NCBI RefSeq assembly: GCF_949628215.1
Contig: NC_134279.1
Coordinates: forward strand, 57,214,266 to 57,278,265
DNA: 64,000 nt
Direction: 5' to 3'
DNA from: Phalacrocorax aristotelis
Lineage: Eukaryota > Chordata > Aves > Suliformes > Phalacrocoracidae
Below, one piece after another: positions 10,505-23,669 of the stretch. A program made the position numbers and the translations under genes. Position 1 is the first letter of the stretch; each line of letters begins with the position of its first letter. A model generated the notes under the pieces. That model did no database searches and had not been told where the DNA came from. It was given only the letters and a program-made list of their open reading frames with translations.

Positions 10505-13500
10505 CAACAACCTCACAGTTAGGTCAATCTTGCTAGGCTGGAGCTGGGGATTTAAGCTAAATGGCGGTCTTGTCCCAGACCTCCTCCTTCTCATGTTGTC
10601 TCTCCAATCGCAGACCATTGCTGAAGAACAGGCAGATCTTCTGACTGATTTTCATGCTCTAGGGGCCATGAAACACCCAAAGAGAAGCAATGATCTCTGC
10701 TCCACCTTTTTGAGAAATAGGAGCATGTTCTTGGCAGCAGGAAAGTCTTTGAGATGGAAGTACCATCCAATAGTCCTGAATGGGCTACCTGGTTGTCTGG
10801 AAGGAGACAGCATAATTTTTTGAGAGACCATTAAATGTCTTTTGGCATCATCCTGTTGGATAATACATCCCCCGCCGATCTTCAGGTTTTGCAAAAAATA
10901 TTGACTACATTTAGTTGCTGAACAGTTAGTGTCTGAATTTTGAACATCTGCAACAATACTACCAAACCTAGCAAGTAATTACAAGAGTTTCCCAAAGCCC
11001 TGAAAACCTTGCCCCTCTGTCAGCAACAGCTGTTCCATTAGTTTAATAGTCTGCACAGTGCCCTCAAGATCCTCAAATTACAGCTTTATATTTCTGCCTT
11101 GGCAACGTTGATGTATTTTGAGTGCTCCTTTGTCACCAGACCACTCTCCTCTGTCCAAAGAGAGATGTATAAAAACAGGAAACTCTCTTTGGTTAAAAGC
11201 AAATGGTACAAATGGTCTGTGAGATGTGAAACTTCCCCAAGAAGTTTCCCCCTCTGTGCTTTTCTGGAGGGGTTTTTTACAATATTGTCAGCATAAATTA
11301 ATGAAAGCACTGTAACATCTGAGCATGGTATATAATAAGGCTGATAGCTTACAAAAGCAATTACTCCTCAGCATGAAACAGTAGGAGTGTACAGGCCATT
11401 TTAAAAATACTTCTGGGTTTGCACTGTCCGTTATTGCTAAATGTTCTCAGTCCCAGAAAGAGTTTCTTTAGCCTTTATTATTCTTTTATTATTTGCTTTG
11501 AAATGATAAAAAGGCATTGAAAATGCTAAAAAGCACATGCAAAACAAATATAGAGTATGTTTAAAATCTTCTGTCAGAAAATGTTTCAATTAGAAAAATT
11601 CCATAACTCGATACTGAAATGTCTCACAGGAAGATTTTCAATAACATTTCATTTCAGTTAATAAAACGTTTTCAAAAAGTTATAACATCAGTTGCAACAT
11701 ATTTGGTCTAGAATAATTTGATTCTATCCTCAAGTTATTTAGTCCAGAAATTTTAAATTAAAAATAAAATTGTAAATGTAAGTCATGCCAAACAAAACAT
11801 TTGGCTATTTTGCTCCACAGGAAATTTTGAGGTTCTGTATCTTCCACAGAAATGAAATTCCACAGGAATTTCCCAAAGAAACAGGAACCTGTGTACAGCT
11901 CTCACTAAAGAAAACAACACTATAGTCAGCTCTGTGGGGATTTGCTGTACCTAGCCCCCTAGCATCTCCTCTCTTCTCCCTTCAGTGGTGGTGTAAATGA
12001 AGAAATGGTGTCTTGAATGTCAACAGATTTGGACTTTAGGCAGCATTTTGTCAAAAGGTGGCTTGACCATGGAATTTCAGAGGTTCAGGATGGAGTTGGC
12101 CCCAAGATAGGTTGGTTCCTGCACTCCACACAGAGATACCTTAAGGAAGAGGTCTTTGGGTGCCAGCTCAGCTGAGGTCATCAGCCCAACCAGGTGCAAT
12201 ATATGGGCAGATGCAGCAGGGCTCCAGGTATTCTGCTCCAGCTGAGGCAATGTGGATGGAGACAAGGAAGCATTTAGACCAGCCCTCAGGAAGTCCATTT
12301 TGGTGGCATACCACGCGGGTGCCCTGCCTTTCCTTTGGGCTGAGAGCCACAAACTCTTTCACAAAACAGAATACCAAAACTGAAGTTCTTCCATGAAATC
12401 AAACAAGCTGTGGTCCTATTCATTTCTCTACAGTTTGTGTCCACAGGAGTGCTGTGAAGAAAAATCTGCATTTCTGAAGTGCTCAAAGTACAGAGGTGGG
12501 CTCCATGGTGTGGTCAGAGGCAGAGTGAGGGTAGCCAGCCCCAGGGTCCTCCCCAGCACCCAGCACCAAGTGGAAACCCTCACTCTGCGAGGCTAACATC
12601 ACCCCTGCATGCCACAAAGCCAGGACAAAGGGGGTCAAGGTAGTTAGCAGTCTTTGGACAATAACAGGTTGCCTAGCCAGCAAAATTATGTTAAAGATCA
12701 AGCAAACTGGCAAGAGAAGTGGAGAAGTCTGAGCAGGAGTCCCCGTGGCACTTGCTCAGGGGAGGCCAGCAGAGTCGCTGCCTTTCTGTGAGGATGGGCT
12801 GGTGCACTTTGTTTGCCAGGTTGCAACGAGGATCACTGGGTTTGTCCATAACCTTCAGAAGTGAGGTGCCTTGACATATCTGGAGCCTTGCAGGTCACCT
12901 ATCATAGGAACTGCACAGTTTTAAGTCATTGTTGTTAAATCTGCACATTTCTCTATTAATGCATGAATTAAAAGCTGTCCTAGGTTTAGATTGTCACTCT
13001 TCAAAAATAAGGTCCTGTATTTCTCTCAATAATGTAGTATATAGAAAGAAACAATAACGAAAGGCTGAGAACAAAAAGTAATATATTCTACCATCATACA
13101 ATGGTACAAATCCTTGGTATACACAAATTTTGAACACTGTGCAGTTCAAATCTTGGTAAGGAGATGAATAGAAAGGAAACATGCAAAAACAGTCTTCATT
13201 TATGGGCATTCATCATACCTAGTTACTTGCATGATGAGCCACAACTTTGTTGACAATGTATATCATGTGATTAATTCTCATGTTCTCATGTCTTCACACA
13301 ATTATTCTCTCTATTTCTTGGAAGCCTGCAAATCTAGCAAGGTCTGGTACAATACTACTAGTCCGTTTTGTCAGTCCCAACCTTTAGTTGCTCAGGCCTT
13401 TGGCATTGCCTGCTCCCACATTTCAGTGTTCAGCCTCACACGCCAGATCTATGTAATCAGCTTCATGACTTCCCTTCTCCATTTTAAAAGCCTTATTAAT

Positions 13501-16108
13501 TGCCATGTATGCTCATTTACAGTTAAGAGGCCCAAATCTACACAGAAATCAAAGGAACTACTTTTTTCTCACATAGTATAATTAAATCATGGTGTTTAAT
13601 ACCAGAGGATGTTACAAAGGCCAAAAGCCTAAGTAGCACAGAAGAGATAAATTCATGGAGGATGGTGCCACTGGCACCTATTAAACATGGGTTTAGAGGC
13701 AACCTCTAGCTTAGAAAATCCTTCAGTATCTGAAGGGAAGTATTGTGCTATGTTATGCACTCTTAATTATGTGCTTTCTTAGGCATCGACTTTTGGGCAC
13801 TTTCAGAAAGCAAATATTGGACCAAATGAAGGTGCCTTCTTCCCGGGGTGGTGTCTGTGATGTCACTGATTTCTGTGCAGCAGGATGGACACACTGCTCA
13901 TCTTGTTCATGAGCAACCAGACAAGAAAGGTATAGTTTCCACTCCTTGAGCTGAAAGGATACTTGGTTCAAATTTGAAATAGAGCTGCCTTAAGCAGAAC
14001 TTTGGGGGGTCTGCAGCGCCTGCTCTCAAAGCCCAGCAAGGCTGCGCAGGAGCTAGTGCTCAACATATTTCTCTGCTTTATTTCTCTGCTTAGAACAGGT
14101 GGAGTGTGTGGTAGGAGGAGGGATTGTAAAACACAGATGGCAGAAGAAAATCCAACCAAACTACCCATACAGACATTCACAGTCTTCAATGTAATGCTGC
14201 TAATCACTTTATCAACAATTCAAACTAGATCCCTAATGTACAGACCCCTGTGTGCATGTAGAAGATAACTGGTTTCAAAGAAACCAAAGGTTCTCAGATC
14301 CAGAAACATGGGCAGGATCAGGGCCTGGGGTAGTACCTGCCTCTGAACCTGGCCGACATCCTCATCTCAGCCCAGTGCCCTGCATGCCAGTGACACCTTG
14401 CCCCACTTCACCTGCTTGGAAAAACACCTACAGCACAAACCGTTCCCCCAGCACAGAGGAGAGCCAGTCCAGCCTTTCCTTTTCTAGCCACCCACCTGCA
14501 TTTTGACAGCATTAATCATTGCTCTACAACAACATCCTTTCTTCTCAGGAACACGTCACTTTCACCTTCAAATTTCTCCACATTGGCAAAAGCTATGGTT
14601 TTTAGGCTTAAAATCTTGGTATTTCATCTTGGCAGCTCTGCCTTCCTATATGGAAAATATGCCAACCTTTTTTGATCTCAAGTCTTGTATCTCTAGCTGG
14701 AGTCCTAAATCCTACTACTTACAGTAATAAATAATAATAATCAATACATACCATATACTTTCTTTCATATTGTCATGTATAAATTGTCCAGGTCCCTTAA
14801 GAATTGGTGTAGGAAAATATATTCTGTAGCATTCTTCATAACAAAATAGTTACAGCCTATTCTACATACTAGGAATTCAGCGAGACACAGCAAGAAATCA
14901 ATAAAAACACAAATTGCTCCATCAATACGTACATTCATTTATACTCTTCAAGGTTATCTTTGCTATGCCAGCACAGAGACACATTTTCTCCATATATAGC
15001 CATGCATATTAAACCAGGCAAGACAGAAAGGAACGGAAACAAAAGCTATCAGTACAAATCTAATCTAGCTAGCATGCACGTTCAAAGACTTTAGAGTTGG
15101 TTTTCCCCTCTGCTCAGAAAGCAGTCTGAAATCTAGGCACACCAGCTGACACTGACTCTCCTCTATTCCCTGCAAAATCATCTCCTCCCAAGGCAGGTAT
15201 CTTTGGTCATAGAAAACATCTCCAAATTCATCTTATGTATGCAACATTCTACCAATTGGTATAATATCTGTGAACAGGACTTTTTTTACCTTGGTGACAG
15301 ATGAATGTGTTATGACTGATAAATTGATGGGTTAAATTATGGTCAATGGTCACCCAAGTCAAAGGAGAACAAAGAACACCCACATAAGTGTCTTTTGGGC
15401 ACTTCATGTACATGGACTTGTGCCGAAACGCACTGATCCAGGAAGACCCCACAAAGATTATGTCCTTACTGATGTTCCCATTCATAGATTATGAAGGTGA
15501 TAATTTCAAAGCAGAACTGGGCCTGTTACGCACAAAATTGGATTCTGCCAATATTGAGCTTTAGGGCCAGAAGAGTTCCTATTCCTAATCAAAAGTGCAA
15601 AAATAGCAGTGAAGATGTGAGGAAGGACCTACCCAAGGTAACGGACTTTAAACGAGCAAGGTAGTCACAGGGCAAGGTTTCTTTGCATGAGGTCTCTGAC
15701 ACAGGCTAGCTGCAGTAGGAGACACCTATTTTTGCCTGTAATAGTCAGTCATTGCAGAGAAACAACACTTCAATAGATTGTATTGGTGAACACATGCACT
15801 GCTGGTCTGGCACATTATTAATATTGTACACAATAATATGCTACTTAGCTGCAGAATTCTTATCGCACTATTTATCGCACATGCCAGGCCAGTGTCATTA
15901 GTATTTTTCCATTCTGCCCAGTCCTAATGCAGTCCCTTGCCTCTAATTTCTACTGTGCTTACTATTATATGCACATTCTCTGCAAGGTCAAGCTGAACAT
16001 GCAACTTCCAATAGGAGTTGAACATTACATTGTTTATGGTGGATATTAATTATTCTTGCGGGTTGTTCTACATGGTGTGCCCAAGGAGAGAGAATGAGCC
16101 TTGAAAAG
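10505..16108. other. Gene-free sequence
   Basis: AT-rich non-coding sequence between the solo LTR and the first CR1 copy. Short frames only. Small AT-rich runs occur at 11640-11780 and a TAATAATAATAAT-type stretch at about 14725-14745. No gene, RNA or named element recognised. Confidence 0.6.
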
Positions 16109-17888
16109 CACAGAATCACAGGATGGTAGGGGTTGGAAGGGACCTCTGAAGATCATCTTGTCCAACCTCCCTGCTTGAGCAGGCACACCCAGAGCAGGGG
16201 GCACAGGAACATGTCCAGGGAGGTTTTGAATGTCTCCAGGGAAGGAGACTCCACAACCTCCCTGGGCAGCCTGTGCCACTGCTCGGTCACCCTCACAGGA
16301 AAGAAGTTTTTTCTCATATTGAGGTGGAACTTCCTGTGTTCCAACTCGTGCCCATTGCCCCTTGGTCTGTCATTGGGCACCACTGAAAAGAGCCCAGTCC
16401 CATCATCCTGATACCCACCCTTTAGATATTTATAGGTATTGACGAGATCCGCTCCTGAGTCTTCTCTTCTCCAGGCTGAACAAACCCAGGTCTCTCAGCC
16501 TTTCCTCATAAGGGAGGTGCTCCAGTCCCCTGATCATCTTGGTAACTCTCTGCTGGCTGGATCATGTCCAGTAGTTCCCTGGCCTTCTTGAACTGGGGAG
16601 CCCAGAACTGGACGCAGTACTCCAGATGTGGTCTCACTAAGGCAGAGTAGAGGGGGAGGATAACCACCCTCAACCTGCTGGCCACACTCCTTTTAATGCA
16701 CCCGAGGATACCAATGGCCTTCTTGGCCACAAGGGCACATTGTTGGCATGAGGTCAACTTACTGTCCACCAGCACTCCCAAGTCTTTCTCAGGGGAGCTG
16801 CTTTCTGGCAGGTCAACCCCCAACCTGTGCATGGGGTTGTTCCTCCCCAGGTGCAGGACCTTACACTTGCTTTTGCTGAATTTCATCCAGTTCACCTCAG
16901 CCCAGCTCTCCAGCCTCTCCAGGTCTCGCTGGATGGCAGCACAGCCTTCTGGTGTATCAGCTACTCCTCCCAGCTTGGTATCATCAGCAAACTTGCTGAG
17001 GTTACACTCTATCCCATCATCCAGGTCATTGATGGATATGTTGAACAGAACTGGACCCCGAGCACAGACCCCTGAGGAACACCACTAGTCACAGGCCCCC
17101 ATCCAGACTCTGCGCTATTGATCACAACCCTCTGAGTTCTGTTGTTGAGCCATTTGTCTGTCCACCTCACTGTCCACTCATCCAACCCACACTTCCTTAG
17201 CTTGCCTGTGAGGATGCTGTGGGAGACAGTGTCAAATGCCTTACTGAAATCAAGACGGACAACATCCACTGCTCTCCCTTTGTTGACCCAGCCAGTCACA
17301 CCATAATAGAAGGCTATCAGGTTGATCAATTATGATCTTCCCTTGGTGAATCCATGTTGACTGTTTCTGATAACCTTCTTGTCCTCTACAAGCCTGGAGA
17401 TGACCTCCAGGATGAACTGCTCCATCACCTTTCCGGGGACGGAGGTGAGGCTGACTGGCCTATAGTTCCCCAGGTCCTCCTTCTTGCCCTTTTTGAAGAT
17501 TGGAGTGACATTGACTTTCCTCCAACCCTTGGGCACCTCTCATGCCCTTCACAAGCTTTCAAAGATGATGGAGAGTGGCTGAGCAAGAACATCCACCAGC
17601 TCCCTCAGCACTTGTGGGTACATCCCATTGAGGCCCATGGATTTGTGAGGATCCAGTTTGCCTAGGTGATCTCTGACCCAATCCTCCTCAACCCAGGGGA
17701 AGTCGTCCTTTCTCCAGGTATTCTCTCTCACCTCTGGGGACTGAGATGCCTGAGGGCCAGCCTTAGCAGTAGACTGAAGCAAAGAAGGCATTCAGTAACT
17801 CTGCCTTCTCTGCATCCTGAGTCACCAGGGCACCCACCTCGTTCAGCAGTGGGCCCACAGATTCCCCAGTCTTTCATTTACTGCTGAG
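16109..17888 (-). mobile_element. CR1 LINE, 5'-truncated copy 1
   Basis: A 5'-truncated CR1 non-LTR retrotransposon in minus orientation, about 1.8 kb. Its 3' end is marked on the plus strand by CACAGAATCACAGGATGGTA followed by GGTTGGAAGGGACCTCTG, the usual CR1 3' terminus. Minus-strand protein fragments follow in the correct order: a PHKSMGLNG segment, [37 protein letters not shown], the catalytic FADD (codons at 16980-16991), then [16 protein letters not shown] and [15 protein letters not shown] near the C-terminus. Frameshifts and stops split the ORF2 reading frame, so it is dead. The 5' end fades out near 17888, before the endonuclease domain. Confidence 0.95.
16506..17791 (-). pseudogene. 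CR1 ORF2 remnant in copy 1: reverse transcriptase domain
   Basis: Four open segments (17549-17791, 17330-17536, 17009-17329 and 16506-16895) reconstruct in order the fingers, palm and thumb of a CR1 reverse transcriptase, the enzyme that copies element RNA at a nicked chromosomal site. Motifs seen are [29 protein letters not shown] and FADD. The frame is interrupted between segments and after the GSVLG block. No endonuclease domain is present. It is a decayed fossil with no expected activity. Confidence 0.9.
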
Positions 17889-18358
17889 AGCACAGAAAGA
17901 GCTGCTTCCTTGATGTTACTTTCCTGATGCTGATTGTATGGCTAATGGATATTCTCTTTGCTCTTATTCATCAATAGCGAGAACATCAAGGCATAGACGT
18001 GAATTCATTTGGTATGTTCTGGACATCTCAAATCTTAATGTAGGGTCAGCCATGTACTACTGGAGAGTGTGTCTCATGGACTAGTTATAGAATCATGTAA
18101 TTGTTTAGGTTGGAAAAGACTCTTAAGGTCATCAAGTCCAACCATTAACCTAACAATGCCAAGTCCACCACTAAACCATGTCCCTAAGCACCACATCTAC
18201 ACCTCTTTTAAATACCTCCAGGGATGGTGACTCAACCACTTCCCTGGGCAGCCTGTTCCAATGCCTGACAACCTTTCTGATGAAGAAATATTTCCTAATA
18301 TCCAACCTAAACCTCCCCTGGCACAACTAGAGGCCATTTCCTCTTGTCCTATCACTTG

Positions 18359-18955
18359 TTACTTGGGAGGAGAAACTGACCCCCGCCTCACTGCAACCTC
18401 TTTCAGGTAGTTGTAGAGAGCAATATTGTCTCCTCTCAGCCTCCTCTTCTCCACACTGAACAACCCCAGTTCCCTCAGCTGCTCCTCATATGACTCGTTC
18501 TCCAGACCCTTCACCAGCTTCACTGACCTTCTTTGGACACGCTCCAGCAACTCAATGTCTTTCTTGTAGTGAGGGGCCCAAAACTGAACACAGTTTTTGA
18601 GGTGCAGCCTCACCAGTGCTGAGTGCAAGAGCATGATCACTTCCCTACTCCTGCTGGCCACACTACTCCTGATATAAGCCAGGATGCTGTTGGCCTTCTT
18701 GGCTACCTGGGTACGCTGCTGGCTTATGTTCAGCCGGCTGTCAACCAACACCCCCAGGTCCTTCTCCTCCAGGCAGCTCTCCAGCCACTCCTCCCCAAGC
18801 CTGTAGCGTTGCATGGGGTTGTTGTGACCCAAGTGCAGGATCTGGCACTTGGCCTTGTTGAATCTCATACAACTGGCCCTCATCCAGATCACTGATAAAT
18901 ACTGAGCCCTGGACAACATCACTTGTGACCAGCCGCCAACTGGATTTAACTTCAT
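18359..18955 (-). pseudogene. CR1 ORF2 remnant in copy 2: C-terminal part across a deletion
   Basis: A 198-codon open frame with [55 protein letters not shown] and [16 protein letters not shown], all typical of the CR1 ORF2 C-terminus. Its first ~25 residues come from the region before a deletion that removed the catalytic FADD block, yet the frame stays open across the join. This looks like coding potential but is transposon-derived. Confidence 0.88.
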
Positions 18956-19131
18956 TCACCACAGCTCTTTGGGCCTGGTTAGCCAGCCAGTTTTTTACCC
19001 AGTGAACATACGCCCATCCAAGCTAGGAGCAGTCAGTTTCTCCAAGAGAATGCTGTGGGAAACAATGTCAAAGGCTTTACTAAAGTCTAGGCCGATAGTA
19101 TCCACAGCCTTTACCTCATCCACCAAACAGT

Positions 19132-20103
19132 TCACCTTGTCCTGGTCACCTGGTTGTCCTGTACATGCCGCATGATGGCACTCAAGCTAATCTGCTCCAT
19201 AACCTTCCCTGGCACCAAGGTCAGACTGACAGGCCTGTAGTTCCCTGGATCCTCCTTCTGGCCCTTCTTGTAGATGGGCATCAAATTTGCTAACCAGTCA
19301 GCCGTGACCTCCCCGGTTAGCCAGGACTGCTGGTAAAGGATTGAAAGTGGCTCAGTGAGCACTTCCACCAGCTCCCTCAGTACCTTGGGTGGATCCCATC
19401 CAGCCCCATAGACCTGTGTGCGTCTAAGCCATGTAGCAGGTCAAAACCATTTCCACTTGGATTATGGGGGCTTCATTCTGCTCCCCAACTCTGTCTTCCA
19501 GCTCAGGGGCTTCGTACCCGGAGGACAACTGGTCTTACCATTAAAGACTGAGGCAAAAAAGGCATTAAGTACCTCAGCCTTTTCCTCAGCATTTTCCTCA
19601 GCCTTTGTCACTATGTCACCCCCCTCATCCAATAAAGGATGAAGATTCTCCTCAGCACTCCTTTTGTTGCCTACGTATTTATAGAAAAAAAATTTATTGC
19701 CTTTTACAGCAATAGCCAGATTAAGTTCTACTTGGGCTTTGGCCTTTCTAATTTTCTCCCTCCATAAGCTCACAAAAACCTTGTAGTCCTCTTGTGTGGC
19801 CTGCCACTTCTTCTGAAGGTCATAAACTCTCCTTTTTTTCCTGAGTTTCAGCCAAAGCTCTCTGTTCAGCCAGGATGGTCTTCTTCCCCACCAGTTTGTC
19901 TTTCAGCACATGGGGACGGCCTGCTCCTGTGCCTTTAAGATTTCTTTCTTGAGTAATGTCCAGCCTTCCTGGGCTCCTTTGCCATTCAGGACTGCCTCCC
20001 AGGGGACCGTGTCAATTAGCCTCCTAAGCAGACCAAAGTCGGCCTTCCAGAAGTCCAAGGGAACAGTTCTGCTGACACCCCTCCTTACTTCTCCTAGAAT
20101 CAA
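19132..20103 (-). pseudogene. CR1 ORF2 remnant in copy 2: linker and N-terminal reverse transcriptase
   Basis: Three minus-strand open segments (19903-20103, 19462-19773, 19132-19368) correspond to the CR1 region between endonuclease and reverse transcriptase and to the first reverse-transcriptase motifs ([20 protein letters not shown]). Stops and shifts separate them. Word-level similarity to copy 1 is clear at NYRPVSLT and VPGKVMEQ, so both copies come from related CR1 lineages. Confidence 0.88.
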
Positions 20104-21215
20104 AAACTGTTATTTTTTCATCACTATGTCCAAGACAGCCACCAACCATCACAGGCCCCACAAGTCCTTCTCTGTTCACAAAAAACAGGTCCAATGGGGT
20201 GCCTTCATCTGGCTGGCTCCCTCAACGGCTGTGTCAGGAAGTTATCTTCCACACACTCCAGGAACCTCCTAGACTGGTTTCTCTCTGCTGTATTGTATTT
20301 CCAGCAGATATCTGGTAAGTTGAAGTCCCCAACAAGAACAAAGGCTAGTGATTGTAAGACTTCTCCCAGCTGCTTATAGAATATTTCATCTGCCTCTTCA
20401 TCCAGTTGGGTGGTCTATAACAGACTCCCACCATGATATCTGCCTTGTTGGCCTTGCCCCTGATTCTTACCCATAACCGCTCAAATCTTGTTGAAGAACT
20501 AACTTCATCATTGTTAAGCTCTAGACAGTCAAAGCGCTCCCTAACATACAGGGCTACCCCACCACCTCTCCTTGCCTTTCCCTCCTGAAGAGTTTATAGC
20601 CATCCATTGCAGCACTCCAGCTGTGCAAGTCATCCCACCCTCTTTCCGTGATAGCAACTATATCATAGTTTTCCTGCTGCACAGTGGCTTCCAGCTTCTC
20701 CTGTTTGTTGCCCGTGCTGTATGCATTGGTGTAGATGCACTTCAGTTGGACTATTGATCTTACCCTCTTTCTGGGGGAGAAGCCCTAATTCCTACGTCAC
20801 CATTCTCAGGCACTTCCATAGTTTCTAACAACAATAACCCTTGTGTCTTTGCTGCTGTAGGGATCTCTGTTCCCCAACTCCACTGAGACAGCAGACTAAA
20901 GGACCTCGCTTGCACACCGCCTCTCAAATATTGGTGTGCCGGCCCCAGACTTGTATCTAGCAAGCCTGGTTTATCCCTCTCCCTCTTCAAATCTAGTTTA
21001 AAGCTCTTTCAGTGAGCCCTGCTAACTCCTGTGCAAAGGTCCTTTTCCCCTTTTTGAGACAGTTGTATCCCATCTGCTGCCAGCAGGCCTAGTGTCATGT
21101 AGACGGACCCGTAATCAAAAAACCCCAAATTCTGCCCATGACACCAGGTTTGGAGCCAGGTATTGATCTGCTGGCAGTTCTTCTGTTTCTGACCAGATCT
21201 CAACGCTGGATTCAC
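20104..21215 (-). pseudogene. CR1 ORF2 5' remnant in copy 2: endonuclease region
   Basis: On the minus strand the sequence 20200-20600 reads as a broken apurinic endonuclease-like domain, including a YRPPNW motif and a stretch meaning 'KIRGKANKADIMVG'. Upstream, 20760-20990 and 21009-21215 carry the segment with GLLAADGIQLSQKGEKDL that precedes the endonuclease in CR1. Several stops break it. Homology weakens beyond about 21235, which I take as the element's 5' limit. Confidence 0.8.
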
Positions 21216-23629
21216 CTAGAACTTATGGGACTTGATCCAGCTGGTTTTCTCAGAACCTGCATAATTTTTAATTAATATGGATTTTTTCTTTTCCCATCAA
21301 ACAGAATAATGCCGTGAGATTGAGCTTTCTGCTTCTCAGATGAAAGTTTCATAAAAGACCTTACCAACACTATGTAAGAGAGTAAGGTGGAAGTCTGTGT
21401 TCTTGGAAAGGATCTCACTGCTCTGGAGATACCTGAATACGTCTATTTGGTCATGCAACACTGAGTTCAAATCTGTCTTTCCATTCCTCTGCATGTGAGG
21501 TATGCTTTCATTACTCCTTGCTTTAAACACATTTACAGGGAAACCTCTCTCTGAGCTTTCTCTGATGAAACCTCAGCAAATCTTGCAAGCGGTGGCAGAA
21601 TTCATTACCAGAGAACCCAGACATACATATACCATAGGAGATGCACAGCAGCACAGTCTTAAAACTGTAGAAACTTTGTGCATTAGAAAAGCTAAACAGA
21701 ACAGTGAGCAAACTTGTTTGTTTCCCTCTCTGGAGGCTGAAAGCAAACTTCACAAGTGTTTTCCCCTACACGGGGTGTCTCAGCAATACATGTGTTGTTA
21801 TGATTTTTGCCCAGTCCATGTTCAATATGGAAATTACAGTCTTGCAATTTTTGTAATCATCTCACCATCTATCTCTGGATTTCAGCATTTAAGCAGACAG
21901 GGGCACAGTAAAGCCCCATGATTAGCTCTGATTGTGAAACTCCTTCCATAACAAAATGATAAAAGTGATCAATCACCTTAACAATAGTTAATAGCTCTTA
22001 TCCAAAGCCATAATAATCCCACTCTGCAGTTTGACTATAGCAAGCTATTACCCTATCAGCCCAGCCTTGTGTCTGAAGCAGCACTGTTCTCTCTTGTCTA
22101 GCAGCCTGAAAGGGGACCTTATCTCATAGTTCCACAAGCTTTTTTCCACCTTCCTCCACCCTGGCATGGTAATTCCTGCTCCCCTCTGATGCCCAGACAC
22201 CATACTAAAATCTCAGTTAGTTCCCCTGGGAGGCTTTCATAGGAAGCCTCCAGTCCTTAAGGCCACCTCTTGCTTCCTGGCAATTTTTTTTCCTCACCAT
22301 ATGTCACATCAGTACTGGACCCTTCCTTTTCACACCCATCCTTCTTCCTAGCAAAATGGAAAAATTACATGAGTCTCTAAACACATTCTTTCTTGGCATT
22401 TGCATGCCAATAAAGAGCAGGAAAATTAACTTGTATCAAAAGTGTGATCCCACTGGGTCTTCAGAAAGCCTGCAGTGGGGCAGACACAACATGTAGCATC
22501 TCACTGAAGGGTATAGGGATGAAGTCACTCTACCTTTTCCAGTCCAGCTACTGCCTCTATCAAGGAACAAGCAATTACCGATGATGCCCCAACTGAAGAG
22601 GAAAGGTCATTCCACTAAACTGTGTCTGCCTCTCTGGTATGCCTCAAACCTATTTTTGCTACTTTCTAGTTAAACTCAGCTGAGTACATTGAATATTAAA
22701 GGCTATCTCTTTTTTTAGGGTGTGAGATAAAACTTTCTCAAAAGTGAAGACAAGGTTTGGGGGGTTGGTGGACTATGAAGACATGATACATTTGCATGCA
22801 GAAGCAAAATCAGTTAGGCAGCACACAGGCAAGAACATCATCACCATTTGTGTACCAGAAAAGGCCCATCTTCCTTATGCTGGACTCGGAGAGCAGCAGG
22901 ATCTTCAGCGTCCTGTAACTGTGTTCATTATTGCGATCTGCACATGTGCATGTGTCCTTTTTTCACGCAGGTCTGTCACTCCATTAGTAAAGGCAGGCAG
23001 GACACTTGTGATGATGATTTGGGAACAGAGTGAGTTTCAGTTACTATTCCCCAATCATTTTTCTGCACTTTTACCACTGTGCGCTAGTCCAGCCCACCAG
23101 CCGTCTGTAGGGATGAACACCTGAAAGGAAAAAAGGAATTACCTGCTGAGATAAAACTTCTCTATAATATTTGGAGAGCCACACAGACCTCTGTCCTGAG
23201 CCAAAGAAGCAAAGGGCACCATGGAGTCGGGAGAGGTCTGTAAACCACACCCCAGATTGAACCAGGAGCACTCAGTCTCCCAAGGCTTGAACAGTAGCAA
23301 AGCTTCAAAGTATGCTCTCATTAAATATCTTTTCATTAAGTAATTTGTTAAATAATAGCCAGAAAGGGGAAAAAAAAAAAAAACCCACCTCATTAGTACT
23401 GTAACATAGGTAGGATCATAAACAAAGTAGATATAGGGCAAAATGACTGTGAAAGTGGAGGCAAATTTCTCAACCAAGGCAAGGGAAAAACTGGGTGCAA
23501 GATGGTGTGGATGTTGCTGAGCTCTCCCTGGGAACATAACTTGGTCCTATGGGCACATACAGTGATCTAGTCCAGTCAGCAGCTCCTCAGCTGCTCCTCG
23601 AGAAGACATGATGTGGGGTGAGCAAACAC

Positions 23630-23669
23630 TTTTCACTAAGGGAAAGGAAATCCCTTTTTCACTAAGGGA
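23630..23669 (+). repeat. Short direct duplication
   Basis: TTTTCACTAAGGGA occurs at 23630-23643 and again at 23656-23669, 26 bases apart, suggesting a small local duplication. No function apparent. Confidence 0.85.

Larger units (their letters stand above)
18087..21235 (-). mobile_element. CR1 LINE, long copy 2 with internal deletion
   Basis: A second CR1 in the same orientation, about 3.1 kb and much longer at its 5' side. The 3' end begins at ATAGAATCATG then TTTAGGTTGGAAAAGACTC on the plus strand. Reading on the minus strand from the 5' end: a segment with INTWLQTWCHGQNLGF (21009-21215), the endonuclease region (around 20200-20600, with a readable VGVCYRPPN-type motif), a DFWKADFGLLRRL segment (19903-20103), KGNKFFFYKYVGNKR (19462-19773), [17 protein letters not shown] (19132-19368), and the C-terminal part (18359-18955). 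Compared with copy 1, about 130 bp including the FADD catalytic motif are missing at about 18881. The tandem placement, 198 bp apart, suggests two insertions in one permissive site. Confidence 0.93.

Noticed and set aside
10329..10823. 164-codon plus-strand frame
   Set aside because: Begins inside the solo LTR and runs into flanking DNA; not retroviral protein and not a known gene.
18623..18895. Plus-strand frames opposite the CR1 copies (also 16696-17088, 17354-17665)
   Set aside because: They are antisense shadows of CR1 ORF2, whose minus-strand reading has clear reverse-transcriptase motifs.
21502..21921. 139-codon plus-strand frame right of the CR1 pair
   Set aside because: No domain recognised; overlapping antisense frame of similar openness; no splice or promoter support.
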